Origin: Rhodospirillales bacterium
GTDB taxonomy: Bacteria > Pseudomonadota > Alphaproteobacteria > Rhodospirillales > UBA2165
Assembly (NCBI GenBank): GCA_022823235.1
Contig: JAJDXO010000005.1
Location: 1 to 64,000, forward strand
Length of the DNA stretch: 64,000 nt
Direction: 5' to 3'
The translations under genes were made by a program, and so were the position numbers. Shown here one piece after another: positions 1 to 9,343 of this stretch. Under the pieces are notes generated by a model, which was given only the letters and a program-made list of their open reading frames with translations, was not told the origin of the DNA and searched no databases. How positions within the stretch are numbered: position 1 is the stretch's first letter; every line of letters starts with the position of its first letter.

Positions 1-64
1 CTTCAAGAACACGGGCAACAAAACGGAGACGTTCGTCCATCACTGAGATTTCCTTCCACGGCAT
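1..64 (-). CDS. IS481-family transposase, N-terminal 21 codons (cut by window edge)
   Basis: Reading leftwards from an ATG at 64-62 gives MPWKEISVMDERLRFVARVLE and the frame stays open to position 1. This N-terminus is the one commonly seen in IS481 integrase-core transposases, where a helix-turn-helix domain follows and then the DDE domain; both lie outside the window. It is identified from the first residues only. Confidence 0.7.
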   Translation of the reverse strand, partial: MPWKEISVMDERLRFVARVLE

Positions 65-141
65 CAACACCTCCGGCCAAATAACCAAAAGTGTTACCCA
101 TGTCTCCGGAACGATGTGTTACCTATGTCTCAAGTCGGACA
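1..141 (-). mobile_element. Left-edge fragment of an IS481-family insertion sequence (terminal part)
   Basis: The fragment has the 5' end of a transposase reading out of the window and, upstream of it, two copies of a 16-base motif GTGTTACC[C/T]ATGTCTC at 91-106 and 116-131, spaced 25 bases. Such repeated ends next to a transposase starting MPWKEISVMDERLR are typical of IS481-type elements. The outer end is probably near 141, where the reverse strand reads TGTCCGACTTGAGAC; this is inferred because no second end is visible. The element stops about 10 bases before the ribosome binding site of the following hydrolase gene. Confidence 0.7.
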
Positions 142-162
142 AAGTTCAGGGGAGGAGTAAAG

Positions 163-882
163 ATGGCCGAACAGACATTTCTGACGGTGGACGGCAGTGA
201 AATGGAGTGCCTGGTATCGGCGCCGGCGGGCGGCGGCCCGCACCCGGGCCTGGTGCTCGCGCCGCATTTGCCGGCCGATCAAGGGCTCAAGGCGGATGCG
301 TTTTCCGACGGCGTCGCCGACCGCTATGCGGAAGCCGGCTATGTTTGCGCCATGCCCAGGGTCTTCCATCGCCAGCCCCTGGACCGGGCCCGGCCCGACA
401 AGCTGGCCGCCATGAACGACGACGAAGTGATGCGGGACCTGACCGCCGCCCGCGAACTGCTCGAGGCGCGGGACGACGTGAATGCCGAGCGGATCGGCGT
501 CCTCGGCCATTGCACGGGCGGGCGGATGACCGTTCTCGCCCTGACCCGGGATCCCCGCTACAAGGCGGGCATCGACTTCTGGGGCGGCCGGGTGCACCTG
601 CCCTGGGGCGACGGATTGCCGGCGCCCCTGGAGGGGGTCGGGAGCATTTCCGCGCCGCTGGCCGGGTTCTTCGGCAACGAAGATCAAAGCCCGTCGCCGG
701 AGCAGGTGGATGAGTTGGAGGCCGCGCTCAAGGCCGGCGGCAGGAGTTACGAGTTCCACCGCTATGACGGGGCCGGCCACGCATTCCAGAATTTCGCCAA
801 CGAGGAGCGGTACAACGAGGATGCTTCGGAGGATGCCTGGGCCAAGGCGATCGCGTTTCTGGACCGGCACCTGAAGGCGTAG
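163..882 (+). CDS. Dienelactone hydrolase family protein
   Basis: A 239-residue cytosolic alpha/beta hydrolase of the usual family length. The nucleophile elbow is GHCTGG with Cys117, and Asp174 (GNEDQ) and His206 (GAGHAF) complete the Cys-Asp-His triad characteristic of dienelactone hydrolases, which open unsaturated lactones in aromatic ring-fission pathways. The start was set at 163 because a strong GGAGGAG lies at 151-157; an upstream in-frame ATG at 91 falls inside the IS end and is rejected. The IS end is only about 10 bases before the RBS, so the gene may have lost its original promoter or be read from the element. The true substrate cannot be told from sequence. Confidence 0.85.
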   Translation: MAEQTFLTVDGSEMECLVSAPAGGGPHPGLVLAPHLPADQGLKADAFSDGVADRYAEAGYVCAMPRVFHRQPLDRARPDKLAAMNDDEVMRDLTAARELLEARDDVNAERIGVLGHCTGGRMTVLALTRDPRYKAGIDFWGGRVHLPWGDGLPAPLEGVGSISAPLAGFFGNEDQSPSPEQVDELEAALKAGGRSYEFHRYDGAGHAFQNFANEERYNEDASEDAWAKAIAFLDRHLKA

Positions 883-944
883 CGGGGAGTCGCCTATTCC
901 GGCCGCACCCGGTAGAGTCGTCCTCTCAACGGAGGATGAATTCC

Positions 945-2069
945 ATGGCGCAGGATCTCATGCTGGTGGGGAGCATTCCCTACGACACGGCGGAAGACGT
1001 ATTCCGGGCGATCGGGCCCACCCTCGGCGAATACCTTCCGTTCATTCCCGACGGGGAGATCGGCGAGCGCATCTACTGGGTCAATCACGTCGCCTACCGG
1101 GTGCTGCACGGCCACCCGGACCTCGAGACCGTTCACCGGCCGATGACCGGCGACGGCGTCGAACTCTGGCACGGCGAGGGCGACGACAACATGTGGTCGT
1201 TCCGGGTCAAGCCCGGCGTGAAGAAGGTGCGGTTCGGCCACACCGGCTGGCGCCTCGGCTATGCCAAGGACGCCATCAACTCGTATTTCGTATTCAAGAC
1301 CTTGCGGGCGGACGGGGTGATCCCGGCGGATGTCCGCTTCCAGGTCTGCCTGCCGCTCCCGGCCAGCGCCGTTTTCCGCTGGCTCGCCGACAAGGACGGG
1401 TATCCGGCGCTGCGCGACGGGTTCACGGAATCCATGCACCACGAGGTGGAAACCATCTTCACCCATATCCCGCACCATGATCTGGCGATCCAATGGGACT
1501 GCGCCATCGAGGACACGATCATCGAACAGGCGCTGGAAAAGGCCGGCGGCCTGACCGATGAGGTCAGGGCGGTGGCGGCGGACATATTCGGACCGGCGAA
1601 CGACCTGTGCGCCCACATCCCCGAAGAGGTCACGCTCGGATACCATGCCTGTTACGGAACGTCCGGCGGCTGGCCGCGGCGGGAGCCGGATGACCTGACC
1701 GGCGCGGTCCTGTTGTGCAACGCGGCGGTCGAGGCGTCGGGCCGGCGGGTGGATTTCCTTCATCTTCCCACCGTTGCGTCCAAGGGGGACGACTACCTCA
1801 AGCCCCTGGGCGATCTCGATCATCGCGGCGCCCGCGTCTACATGGGCTTGATCCACGCGCTCCACGGCGAAGGCGGCATGCGGGCGCAGATGGAGGCGGT
1901 GAAGTCCGAAATTCCCGACTTCGGCATCGCCGCGCCCTGCGGCTTCGGGCGCGGGCCGGGCAAGATGTCGAATCAAGACGGACTGGATACGGCGAACGCC
2001 TACATGGACGGCCTCATCGCCGACCACATCCAGGCGGTCCAATTGCTTCGCGAGGTACGGGACGGCTGA
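945..2069 (+). CDS. MetE-like (cobalamin-independent methionine synthase/UROD fold) protein
   Basis: A 374-residue single-barrel protein related to the C-terminal catalytic half of MetE. The zinc-site elements can be seen: HACYG in the middle and CGFGRG near the C-terminus, matching the His-x-Cys and Cys ligands of MetE-type methyltransferases. It is much shorter than full MetE (about 750 residues) and lies among catabolic genes rather than methionine genes, so a methyl or alkyl transfer in degradation is more likely than methionine synthesis; this is inference. The ATG at 945 is chosen because GGAGG at 931-935 is correctly spaced for it and too close to the ATG at 936. The gene ends 5 bases before the stop of the convergent amidohydrolase gene. 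Confidence 0.65.
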   Translation: MAQDLMLVGSIPYDTAEDVFRAIGPTLGEYLPFIPDGEIGERIYWVNHVAYRVLHGHPDLETVHRPMTGDGVELWHGEGDDNMWSFRVKPGVKKVRFGHTGWRLGYAKDAINSYFVFKTLRADGVIPADVRFQVCLPLPASAVFRWLADKDGYPALRDGFTESMHHEVETIFTHIPHHDLAIQWDCAIEDTIIEQALEKAGGLTDEVRAVAADIFGPANDLCAHIPEEVTLGYHACYGTSGGWPRREPDDLTGAVLLCNAAVEASGRRVDFLHLPTVASKGDDYLKPLGDLDHRGARVYMGLIHALHGEGGMRAQMEAVKSEIPDFGIAAPCGFGRGPGKMSNQDGLDTANAYMDGLIADHIQAVQLLREVRDG

Positions 2070-2074
2070 GGGGG

Positions 2075-3169
2075 CTACCCCTCCATATCGACGATGGCAA
2101 TGACCGGCCCGCCGCCGCGGGGGCCCTGATGCATGGCGTCGACGGAAACGAATACGGCGGGATCGCCGATGGCCGCCGCCGCCACACCGCCCACCGCGGC
2201 CTTCGAATGGCGGTGGTGATGGACGTCGGAATCGTCGAGCATGATCTGGCGCCGGCCGCGCAGCCGCGCGGTCGGGTCCGCCTCGCACTTCATGAAGCAG
2301 TTGACCACACGGCCGCCGAGATCCCCGGCGCGCGGCCGCTCCGGCAGTTCCAGACCGGCATCCCGGATGGCGTCGTAGATGCCGTCGATATCGAGGGCGT
2401 CCTTCATGACCGAATGACCGATCCGGTAACGCCCGCCGGCCCCGGGCCGGTTGCCGAACAGGACGATCTGCGCCTTGTCCAGCTCGACGCCGGACGAACA
2501 CGAGGCCACCGCCGAGTAGAGATCGAGATTCCGGCAGATGTCTTCGGCCTTGGGCATATGGATCTCGTTCAGCGCCACGGCGATGCCGAGGCCGGTGGTG
2601 CCGTTTGAAACCCCCATGGAGTCATGCACTTCGCAGGCGGCCGTCCGGCCCCGTCCGTGGGCCTGCTGAACCGTCTCGACGGTGAGGAGCGGGGTCTTGG
2701 TCTGGACGTAGTGGACGTCCTTCGGATCGTCGATCCCCGCATCCTTCATGGCGGCGCGCACGCCGTCGGCAACCTTCTCGACCATGGCCGGGCGTCCGAT
2801 GTCCTCGGGCCAAATGTCCTCGCTCATGGCGGTGCCCATGGTCAGGCGGTCTTCGCCCTCGGGGCCCGTCTCGCCGTTGCGGGCGAAGGCCACCGCGTGG
2901 GGTGTGATCACGCCGTCACAGCCGCCGGACCAGACCATGGGGATCCGCTTGATCGCGGCGTCATCCCTTGTGCCCCGGTTGGTCAGCACCCGCCGGAACG
3001 CCTCGTCGGAGAGGATGCGGGTGAAGTCGTTGACGCCCCCGTTTCCCTCGGTCTTGCCGATGATGGCGACGATCTCGTCCGCCGACACTTCCCCGGACGC
3101 GATCCATTCGTCCAGCCCGGACGCGTCGTTGACGCTCTTGATTTCGATCTTTTTGACGTTGATGGCCAT
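2075..3169 (-). CDS. Ring-opening amidohydrolase (cyanuric acid amidohydrolase/barbiturase family)
   Basis: A 364-residue protein, the normal length for AtzD/TrzD and barbiturase. These enzymes hydrolyse the cyclic amide of cyanuric acid or barbituric acid using three Ser-Lys dyads in a threefold repeat. All three pairs appear present: Lys39 (in [13 protein letters not shown]) with Ser81, Lys158 with the Ser in SCSSGVEL (about 226), and Lys294 with Ser322 in HHRHSKAA. The fold has no close relatives outside this family, so the assignment is firm. Cyanuric acid, barbiturate and other cyclic ureides cannot be separated by eye. The start at 3169 (MAINVKK) fits the family N-terminus; an in-frame start at 3220 would add 17 unusual residues. 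Confidence 0.85.
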   Translation of the reverse strand: MAINVKKIEIKSVNDASGLDEWIASGEVSADEIVAIIGKTEGNGGVNDFTRILSDEAFRRVLTNRGTRDDAAIKRIPMVWSGGCDGVITPHAVAFARNGETGPEGEDRLTMGTAMSEDIWPEDIGRPAMVEKVADGVRAAMKDAGIDDPKDVHYVQTKTPLLTVETVQQAHGRGRTAACEVHDSMGVSNGTTGLGIAVALNEIHMPKAEDICRNLDLYSAVASCSSGVELDKAQIVLFGNRPGAGGRYRIGHSVMKDALDIDGIYDAIRDAGLELPERPRAGDLGGRVVNCFMKCEADPTARLRGRRQIMLDDSDVHHHRHSKAAVGGVAAAAIGDPAVFVSVDAMHQGPRGGGPVIAIVDMEG

Positions 3170-3246
3170 GTCCCGATGTCCCGAAGCGGATATTATCTGT
3201 GTGATACCAATTCGGCCCACGGTAGGCCAGCAGGGGGGAGAAGACC

Positions 3247-4071
3247 ATGTTGAAGCTCTATCACAGCGGCCTCAGTACGTGCTCCAAGCAGGTTCGCCAT
3301 TGCTTGAAGGAGAAGGGGATTCCCTATGAAAGCCGGTATGTGGAACTGTGGCGCTACGAGAATTTGAACCCGTGGTATCTCCAATGGAATCCCAATGGCG
3401 TCGTGCCGGCCCTGGATCATGACGGGACCGCGATCTACAACGCCGCGCCGATCCTCGAATACATCGAGGATGCGTTTCCGGCGCGGCCGTTGCGCCCGGA
3501 GGATCCCAAGCTCCGGTGGAAGATGCGCCACTGGATGTGGATGGGCGATTACGTGCACCAGGCGGTCATCGACCTGACCTTTTCCGCGCGGCTGCAATCC
3601 CTGGTCGAAGAGCTCGGCGAAGACGACAAGGCGAAGATGACCGCCCATTCGCCCATGCCCGACCGCCGCGAACGGTGGCGCCGGCTCTCCACGGGCGGCT
3701 ACACCGAGGACGAAATACGGGCCGCCCTCGACATTGTCGATTACACCGTCGCGTGGCTGGAACGGGAACTCTCGCAATCGGCCTGGATCGCCGGCGGGGA
3801 GATGTCGCTGGCGGATGTGTACGTCCTGTCGAACGTGCACCGGATCCGTGAACTCTACCCCGAGAAGGTGGAGCCCCGGCGATTCCCAAAGGTGAACGCG
3901 TGGCGGGACCGGTTGATGGCCCGTCCGGCCGCCGCCGAGGCTTATGCGCCCGGAACGGCGGAGACCCCGCCGAGGCCCGGCGGAAAGTCCGTCGAGGGCA
4001 TCGATATGGATTTGCAGGCGGTTCTCGCCGATCGCGCAATCGAAGTGCCGGCGTTCACCTCCAGGGCATAG
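3247..4071 (+). CDS. Glutathione S-transferase family protein
   Basis: A 274-residue cytosolic GST. The N-terminal thioredoxin-like domain (about 1-80) begins with [14 protein letters not shown], with Ser/Cys at the position that activates glutathione, and continues with the VPALDHDG cis-proline element and the glutathione-binding EYIEDAF. An all-helical domain follows. It is somewhat longer than a typical 210-230 residue GST because of an extended C-terminus. A GGGGGAG sequence precedes the ATG. The neighbouring catabolic genes suggest detoxification of a reactive intermediate, but no substrate can be read from the sequence. Confidence 0.8.
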   Translation: MLKLYHSGLSTCSKQVRHCLKEKGIPYESRYVELWRYENLNPWYLQWNPNGVVPALDHDGTAIYNAAPILEYIEDAFPARPLRPEDPKLRWKMRHWMWMGDYVHQAVIDLTFSARLQSLVEELGEDDKAKMTAHSPMPDRRERWRRLSTGGYTEDEIRAALDIVDYTVAWLERELSQSAWIAGGEMSLADVYVLSNVHRIRELYPEKVEPRRFPKVNAWRDRLMARPAAAEAYAPGTAETPPRPGGKSVEGIDMDLQAVLADRAIEVPAFTSRA

Positions 4072-4184
4072 CCGTCATTCCCGATCGTCCACGAATATCC
4101 CGACCCGTTCGCGGTGTCGTTGAAGCTTGTTTTTGACCGTATTTTCGGCTCAATTGCCCGCTCCGACCAAGGGAGGTTTAGATC

Positions 4185-4940
4185 GTGTCCAGTGATCCAA
4201 AAGTCGCCGTCATTACCGGTGCGGGTTCGGGCGTTGGCCGGGCCGCCGCCGTTTCGCTGAACCGGGAGGGGTACAGCCTCGCCTTGGCCGGGCGGCGTGT
4301 CGATGCGCTCGAGGAGACGGTGGGGATGCTGGATGGCGGCGCGCCGTCAATCGTCGTTCAAACGGATATCGCGGACGCGGATCAGGTCGCCAACCTCTTC
4401 GCCGAAACCCAAAAGGCGTTCGGCCGGCTCGACCTGCTGTTCAACAACGCCGGCGGCGGCGCGCCCAGAATCGCCATGGAGGATCTCGATCTCGCCGACT
4501 GGCGCCAGGTGGTCGACGTCAACCTGACCGGAAGCTTCATGTGCGCCCAACAGGCAATCCGGATGATGAAGGCGCAGGACCCGCGGGGGGGCCGCATCGT
4601 CAACAACGGGTCGGTTTCCGCCCTGGTGCCGCGCCCGGATACGGTGGCGTACACGGCGACCAAACACGCGATGACCGGTCTGACCAAGTGCATCGCCCTG
4701 GATTGCCGCAAATACGGCATTGCGTGCACGCAGATCGATATCGGCAATGCCGACACGCCGCTCGCGGCCCGCTTCAAGGAAGGCGTGCCTCAGGCCAACG
4801 GCGAGGTCATGGTCGAGCCCGTCTTCGACGTGGCCCACGTCGGCGACACGATTGCCGCCATCGCGGCCCTGCCGCTGGACACCAATGTCCTGTTCATGAC
4901 CATCATGGCGACCAACATGCCGTTGGTAGGCCGCGGCTGA
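4185..4940 (+). CDS. Short-chain dehydrogenase/reductase (SDR)
   Basis: A 251-residue classical SDR of normal length. The cofactor motif is TGAGSGVG near the N-terminus, NNAGGG follows at about residue 87, and a Ser with the Tyr-x-x-x-Lys pair (AYTATK) forms the catalytic triad. It should oxidise or reduce an alcohol/ketone with NAD(P). The start is GTG at 4185, with GGGAGG at 4171-4176 giving ideal spacing. It lies 28 bases before an amidohydrolase on the same strand, so the two are probably cotranscribed. The substrate is unknown. Confidence 0.85.
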   Translation: MSSDPKVAVITGAGSGVGRAAAVSLNREGYSLALAGRRVDALEETVGMLDGGAPSIVVQTDIADADQVANLFAETQKAFGRLDLLFNNAGGGAPRIAMEDLDLADWRQVVDVNLTGSFMCAQQAIRMMKAQDPRGGRIVNNGSVSALVPRPDTVAYTATKHAMTGLTKCIALDCRKYGIACTQIDIGNADTPLAARFKEGVPQANGEVMVEPVFDVAHVGDTIAAIAALPLDTNVLFMTIMATNMPLVGRG

Positions 4941-4968
4941 CACCTCAACAATCCATCCGGAGTCGCTT

Positions 4969-5853
4969 ATGTCCACCGAGATCCGGGATTGCATCCCGCC
5001 CGACCGCAATCCGCGCAAGCCGAGTTTCACCCTGCCGTCCGGCGCCGTCGACACCCATGTACATGTCTTCGAGGACAAGTACGCGCTGTCGCCGGCGCGG
5101 GGTTACAATCCGCCGGAATCCACCCTCGACGACCTCAAACACCTCCACGCCGCCTTGGGGGTCGACCGGGTCGTATTTACCCAGCCCTCGCCCTATGGCG
5201 TCGACAATTCGGCGATCATGGACGGCGCCGGCGCCCTCAATGCCGAGACCCCGGACCGGGCGCGGATGGTCGTCGCGGTTACCATGGACGTGACCCAGGA
5301 TGAACTGGCGGCGATGGACGCGGCCGGCGCGCGGGGCGTCCGGCTGAACACGGACAACAAGGGCGGCATGCCCATGGAATTCAGTGAGATACCTGAACTG
5401 GCCGCCCGGATCGGCGAATTCGGCTGGCATATCGAGTTCCTTTTTCCGGGGAAGGACATCATCGAACTGATGCCCGTCTTCAGGAGCATCCGAATTCCGA
5501 TTTCCATCGGACATTTCGCCTATCAGCCGGCGGCCGCGGGTATCCAGGCGCCGGGCTTTCTCGCCCTGCTGGAGCTGATGAAGGAGGGCAATACCTGGAT
5601 TAAGATTTCCGGCGCCAACCGCGTCAGCGAAACCGACCTCCCGCCCTATGACGACGTCAAACCCATGGCCCGGGCGCTGATCGACGCCGCGCCCGACCGG
5701 GTGATGTGGGGGACCGACTGGCCACATCCCAACAAGTACGAGGTCAATCCCAACGACGGCGATCTGGCCGACGCATTCGCCGATTGGGTCGGCGACGAAC
5801 CCATGCGCAAGAAAATAATGGTGGATACGCCAGCGGCGTTTTACCGCTTCTAG
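4969..5853 (+). CDS. Amidohydrolase family protein (LigI/2-pyrone-dicarboxylate-lactonase-like)
   Basis: A 294-residue TIM-barrel hydrolase of the amidohydrolase-2 group. The metal-binding DTHVHVF lies at about residue 27 on strand 1, and GTDWPH near residue 248 supplies the strand-8 aspartate. The layout (DTHxHxF, GHFAYQP, WGTDWPHP) resembles 2-pyrone-4,6-dicarboxylate lactonase and related aromatic-degradation lactonases. It follows the SDR gene closely on the same strand. A degraded MITE copy lies directly after the stop. Confidence 0.75.
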   Translation: MSTEIRDCIPPDRNPRKPSFTLPSGAVDTHVHVFEDKYALSPARGYNPPESTLDDLKHLHAALGVDRVVFTQPSPYGVDNSAIMDGAGALNAETPDRARMVVAVTMDVTQDELAAMDAAGARGVRLNTDNKGGMPMEFSEIPELAARIGEFGWHIEFLFPGKDIIELMPVFRSIRIPISIGHFAYQPAAAGIQAPGFLALLELMKEGNTWIKISGANRVSETDLPPYDDVKPMARALIDAAPDRVMWGTDWPHPNKYEVNPNDGDLADAFADWVGDEPMRKKIMVDTPAAFYRF

Positions 5854-5854
5854 G

Positions 5855-5916
5855 TCAGTTTGCGGCCAAATTGAATCACTTTGGCGGCGCTCATCGGTTG
5901 GCCCGGCAGGCGCGGT
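5855..5916. repeat. Degenerate partial copy of the MITE seen at 18764-19041
   Basis: The stretch GCGGCCAAATTGAATCA followed by GGCGGCGCTCATCGGTTG matches the left 60 bases of the MITE at 18764 with scattered changes; the outer terminal bases and the right half are missing. It lies between the convergent amidohydrolase and sodC genes and probably has no function. Confidence 0.6.
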
Positions 5917-5940
5917 CGGGCCCTCCGATGACGCCTGCGG

Positions 5941-6459
5941 CTACATTTTCGCGATAACGCCGCAGCCGATGCGTCCTCCGGCGCCTCCGATGGGCTGGGT
6001 CATGTGGTCGTCGGGGTTCGCGTGGATGATGACCGCGGAGCCGTCACCGTCGAGAAGCGCGGGCCTGGCGCCGCCCGCCACCGTGACGAGGGTGGTGAAG
6101 AACTCGGCCCGGGCGGAGCCGTCGGCCGAGACGTACAGATTGGGAAGATCGCCATTGTCCGGTCCTTCGGGATGGCGCAGGCCATGCTTGGCGCCGCCCG
6201 GATTGATATGGCCCTTGGCCGCCTTGAAATCGGGCTTGCAGGAGCCCACGGCGTGCAGGTGGATGCCGTGGCCGCCGGGCGGCAATCCGGTTGCCTCCAC
6301 CGAGATGAGCACGCCCGTGGGCGTCTGCTCGAAGCTGGCCTTTCCGATGACGGCACCCTTGGTGTTGACGATTTCGGCTGCCGCCATATCGGCCGCGGAT
6401 GCGAGAGGCGCCGCGGCGAGGGCCGAGACGGCTATGAGAGCAATAGCAATGACTTTCAT
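5941..6459 (-). CDS. sodC: Cu/Zn superoxide dismutase, periplasmic
   Basis: A 172-residue exported enzyme that converts superoxide to peroxide and oxygen in the periplasm. Residues 1-22 form a signal peptide ending in SAA. Copper ligands are seen in HGIHLH, and the region from HINPGG to GPDNGDLPN carries the bridging and zinc ligands. Two cysteines (SCKP and IGCG) are placed for the conserved disulfide. The C-terminal GGAGGRIGCGVI is the family signature. Its length is normal for bacterial SodC. It seems to be a single-gene unit. Confidence 0.92.
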   Translation of the reverse strand: MKVIAIALIAVSALAAAPLASAADMAAAEIVNTKGAVIGKASFEQTPTGVLISVEATGLPPGGHGIHLHAVGSCKPDFKAAKGHINPGGAKHGLRHPEGPDNGDLPNLYVSADGSARAEFFTTLVTVAGGARPALLDGDGSAVIIHANPDDHMTQPIGGAGGRIGCGVIAKM

Positions 6460-6531
6460 TTGGGTCTCCTATTTTTCACCCGCAATTTTCCGTCTTGAAG
6501 GGATGCCGTCAAGGCGGTCGAATTTCCACGG

Positions 6532-7005
6532 TCAACCGCTCGGAACGGCGCCGGCCTTGTAAACGACGATCGTATCCAGCATGGACAAAACCGGTTCGCC
6601 GTCCTGGTTTTTCAGCGTCAGTTCGAGTGTCACGACGCCGCGGTCGGGCTTGCTTCGGGACTCCCGTTTTTCCTTGCATTCGCCGAACAGCGTAAGGGTG
6701 TCGCCCGCCCGGGCGGGCCGCAGAAAACGCACCCGGTCGTAGCCGCCGGACGCGACCACATTGGGATTTGTGCCGTTTCGTTGAATGAGGTGAATACGGA
6801 GGGCCAAAAGATGGACCCCGCTGGCGATGATGCCGCCGTGCTGCGACGCGGCGGCGGCCTCTTCATCGATATGATACGGCATGGGATCCCACCGGCGGGC
6901 GAATTCCATGATCTCGTCCTTGGTGAGCTCGTAGGAGCCGATCTCATACCGGTCCCCGACGGCGAACTCTTCGTACGTTTCAGTGTTTTTAAACCGGGCG
7001 GTCAT
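6532..7005 (-). CDS. MaoC-like (R)-enoyl-CoA hydratase/dehydratase
   Basis: A 157-residue hot-dog fold protein of single-domain MaoC length. The hydratase core is seen as FARRWDPMPYHIDEEAA, with the catalytic Asp/His equivalents, followed by GGIIASGVHLLAL. It should hydrate enoyl-CoA or a related acyl thioester in fatty or aromatic acid catabolism. It is divergent from the nitroreductase gene, with 107 bases between the starts. The exact substrate is unknown. Confidence 0.8.
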   Translation of the reverse strand: MTARFKNTETYEEFAVGDRYEIGSYELTKDEIMEFARRWDPMPYHIDEEAAAASQHGGIIASGVHLLALRIHLIQRNGTNPNVVASGGYDRVRFLRPARAGDTLTLFGECKEKRESRSKPDRGVVTLELTLKNQDGEPVLSMLDTIVVYKAGAVPSG

Positions 7006-7112
7006 TGCTTAGCCTAAGGTCAAACAGGTGTGGTCGGAGACTGCCCGTTCCCGAACCGGGCGTCCACGGTCATTTTGGGGCGTCCCGCCCCGGTCAAGAG
7101 GAGGCATCGGCC

Positions 7113-7946
7113 ATGGCCGAATTCGATGAATTGGTGAAGGCGCGGTTCGGCACGGACGGCGATACTTCATCCCCGCCGGCGGGAGAAGAGGTGCTCAAAA
7201 CCATTCTCGCCCATCGGACATATCGGAAATATTCCGATGAACCCGTGGACCGGGCGCTGCTGGACTTGTTGCTGGCGTGCGCCCTGTCGGCGCCGGCGAA
7301 GTCGGATCTCATGCAGTTTTCCGTCATCCACGTGACCGGTGAAGACAGGAAGAGCCGTCTGGCCGAGCTCTCCAATACCGCCTGGATCGCGACGGCGCCC
7401 GTGGTGCTTCTGTTTTGCGGCGATACGGGCCGCAACAGGTCGATCACCCGCGCCCGCGGCTACGACTATGCACAGAACACCTTGGACAGCTTTTTCAACG
7501 CCGCGGTCGATACGGCCCTGGCGATGCAGAATTTCACCATCGCCGCCGAGGCGGTGGGGCTGGGCTGCTGCTACGTTTCCCAGGTGCGGCTGCATCTTGA
7601 TGCGGTGGGAGAATTGTTCGCTTTGCCCGAAGGCGTGTTTCCCGTGTGCGGCCTGACGGCGGGCTGGCCGGGGGAGGAGAGGGACACGACCTGCCGCATT
7701 CCGCCCGAAGTTTCCGTTCATCAGGATGTCTATTCCAGCGAGGGCCTGGCCGATGCCATGGACGGGTACGATGCCAGGCGCAACCGCCAGCGTCCGACGC
7801 CTCCGGAGAAGCAGATGTACCGGGAACATTACGGCGAGGCCGATAACTATGGCTGGTCGGAGAATACGGCCAGGCGTTTGTCGCGTCCGGACGGCCTGTC
7901 GCCCATGCGGGCCTTCCTGGTAAAGCAGGGTTTCGATCTCGCCTGA
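7113..7946 (+). CDS. Nitroreductase family protein (FMN-dependent)
   Basis: A 277-residue protein of the nitroreductase superfamily. The N-terminal HRTYRKYSDEPVD is the classic FMN-phosphate-binding segment, SAPAKSDLMQ follows, and AAEAVGLGCCYVSQ is the second family signature. Such enzymes reduce nitro groups, quinones or flavins with NAD(P)H. The start at 7113 is set by GAGGAGG at 7098-7104; an upstream start at 7005 lacks an RBS. A C-terminal extension of about 50 residues goes beyond the minimal domain. A Rieske oxygenase gene follows after 48 bases. Confidence 0.82.
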   Translation: MAEFDELVKARFGTDGDTSSPPAGEEVLKTILAHRTYRKYSDEPVDRALLDLLLACALSAPAKSDLMQFSVIHVTGEDRKSRLAELSNTAWIATAPVVLLFCGDTGRNRSITRARGYDYAQNTLDSFFNAAVDTALAMQNFTIAAEAVGLGCCYVSQVRLHLDAVGELFALPEGVFPVCGLTAGWPGEERDTTCRIPPEVSVHQDVYSSEGLADAMDGYDARRNRQRPTPPEKQMYREHYGEADNYGWSENTARRLSRPDGLSPMRAFLVKQGFDLA

Positions 7947-7994
7947 CGCATTGACGCAATTGCAATGATCGCGGCGCTGATTTAGCGTCTAGGC

Positions 7995-9311
7995 ATGCTG
8001 ACCGCCGAACAAAACCAGCTTGTCACCAGCATCGGCCCGGCAACGCCGGCCGGCGAGGTTCTGCGCCACTATTGGCAGCCGGCGGTGCTGGCCGAGGAAC
8101 TGGCCGGGCCGCGGCCGGCCAAGGCGATCGAACTGTTGGGAGAGAGGCTGGTCGTCTTCCGTGACGAGGAAGGCCGATATGGCCTGGTCGCCCGGCATTG
8201 CCCCCATCGCGGCGCCGATCTCAAATACGGGCGGCTGGAGGACGGCGGCCTCAGGTGTCCGTTCCACGGCTGGCTGTTCGACGTAAACGGGGCGTGTTTG
8301 GAACAGCCCGCCGAGCCGCCCGATAGCAGGTTCCACACCAAAATCAGGCACACGGCTTATCCCTGCCGCGAGGCCAACGGCATCGTGTTCGCCTATATGG
8401 GACCGGGAGACCCGCCGCCGTTGCCGGACTTCGATTGCTTTCTGGCGCCCGATGAATACACCTTCGCCTTCAAGGGCTTCGTCGATTGCAACTGGCTGCA
8501 ATTGCTGGAGGTGGGGATCGATCCGTCCCACGCGTCGTTCCTCCACCGGTTCCTGGAAGACGAAAGTCCCGACGACAATTACGGCCGGCAGTTCCGATTT
8601 GAGACGGAAGACGGCGGTATCCCGATCACCAAGGTGCTCAGGGAATATGACTGTCCCGACATCGATTTCGAGGAGACCGAATACGGGCTCCGCATTTTCG
8701 CGTTGCGGGACATTGATGAAGACCATCTCCACGTGCGGGTGACCAACATGATTTTTCCCAATGCCGTGGTCATCCCGATGAGCAACGACATGATGCTGAC
8801 CCAATGGCATGTGCCGCTGGATGACTGCCGCAGCTGGTGGTACGCCATCTTCTCGAGTTTCTCCGAAAAGGTGGACAAGGAAACCATGCGCCGGGACCGC
8901 CTGGAGCTCTATTCGGTGCCGGACTACATGCCGCGCCAGAACAAATCCAACGACTACGGCTATAACCCGGAGGAACAACGGACCGAGACCTATACGGGCA
9001 TGGGGATGGACATCAACGTCCACGATCAATGGGCGGTCGAATCCCTCGGCACCATTCAGGACCGGACCCGGGAACATCTCGGTTCGGCGGACAAGGCGAT
9101 CATCGCCAACCGCCGGCTGCTGATGAAGATGATCGAAACGATCCGAAATGGCGGCGTTCCGGAGGTGGCGCGGCAGAACGGGAGACCGCCGCTGAGGGGA
9201 CCGGTGGCCATCGACACCGTCGCGTCAAAGGAAGACTGGCAGGCCGACTGGCGCGAGCATGCCCGGACCCGCCGCGCCCAATCCGGTTGGGCGCCCGACC
9301 CGTGGGCTTGA
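7995..9311 (+). CDS. Rieske non-haem iron ring-hydroxylating oxygenase, alpha subunit (phthalate dioxygenase type)
   Basis: A 438-residue oxygenase. The Rieske [2Fe-2S] ligands are Cys69-x-His71 and Cys88-x2-His91. The mononuclear iron site is seen in GIDPSHASFLH, with Asp176, His179 and His184. This is the layout of group I oxygenases such as phthalate 4,5-dioxygenase or O-demethylases, which work with a separate reductase; no reductase gene lies nearby. It would hydroxylate or O/N-dealkylate an aromatic substrate. The glutamine-synthetase-like gene follows after 32 bases, suggesting one operon from 7113 or 7995 to 13453. Confidence 0.88.
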   Translation: MLTAEQNQLVTSIGPATPAGEVLRHYWQPAVLAEELAGPRPAKAIELLGERLVVFRDEEGRYGLVARHCPHRGADLKYGRLEDGGLRCPFHGWLFDVNGACLEQPAEPPDSRFHTKIRHTAYPCREANGIVFAYMGPGDPPPLPDFDCFLAPDEYTFAFKGFVDCNWLQLLEVGIDPSHASFLHRFLEDESPDDNYGRQFRFETEDGGIPITKVLREYDCPDIDFEETEYGLRIFALRDIDEDHLHVRVTNMIFPNAVVIPMSNDMMLTQWHVPLDDCRSWWYAIFSSFSEKVDKETMRRDRLELYSVPDYMPRQNKSNDYGYNPEEQRTETYTGMGMDINVHDQWAVESLGTIQDRTREHLGSADKAIIANRRLLMKMIETIRNGGVPEVARQNGRPPLRGPVAIDTVASKEDWQADWREHARTRRAQSGWAPDPWA

Positions 9312-9343
9312 AATAGGGCCGGCGGAGCTCGGAGGGAGGCAGC

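Noticed and set aside
91..162. N-terminal extension of the dienelactone hydrolase from 91
   Set aside because: The extension lies in the IS end, and GGAGGAG at 151 marks the start at 163.
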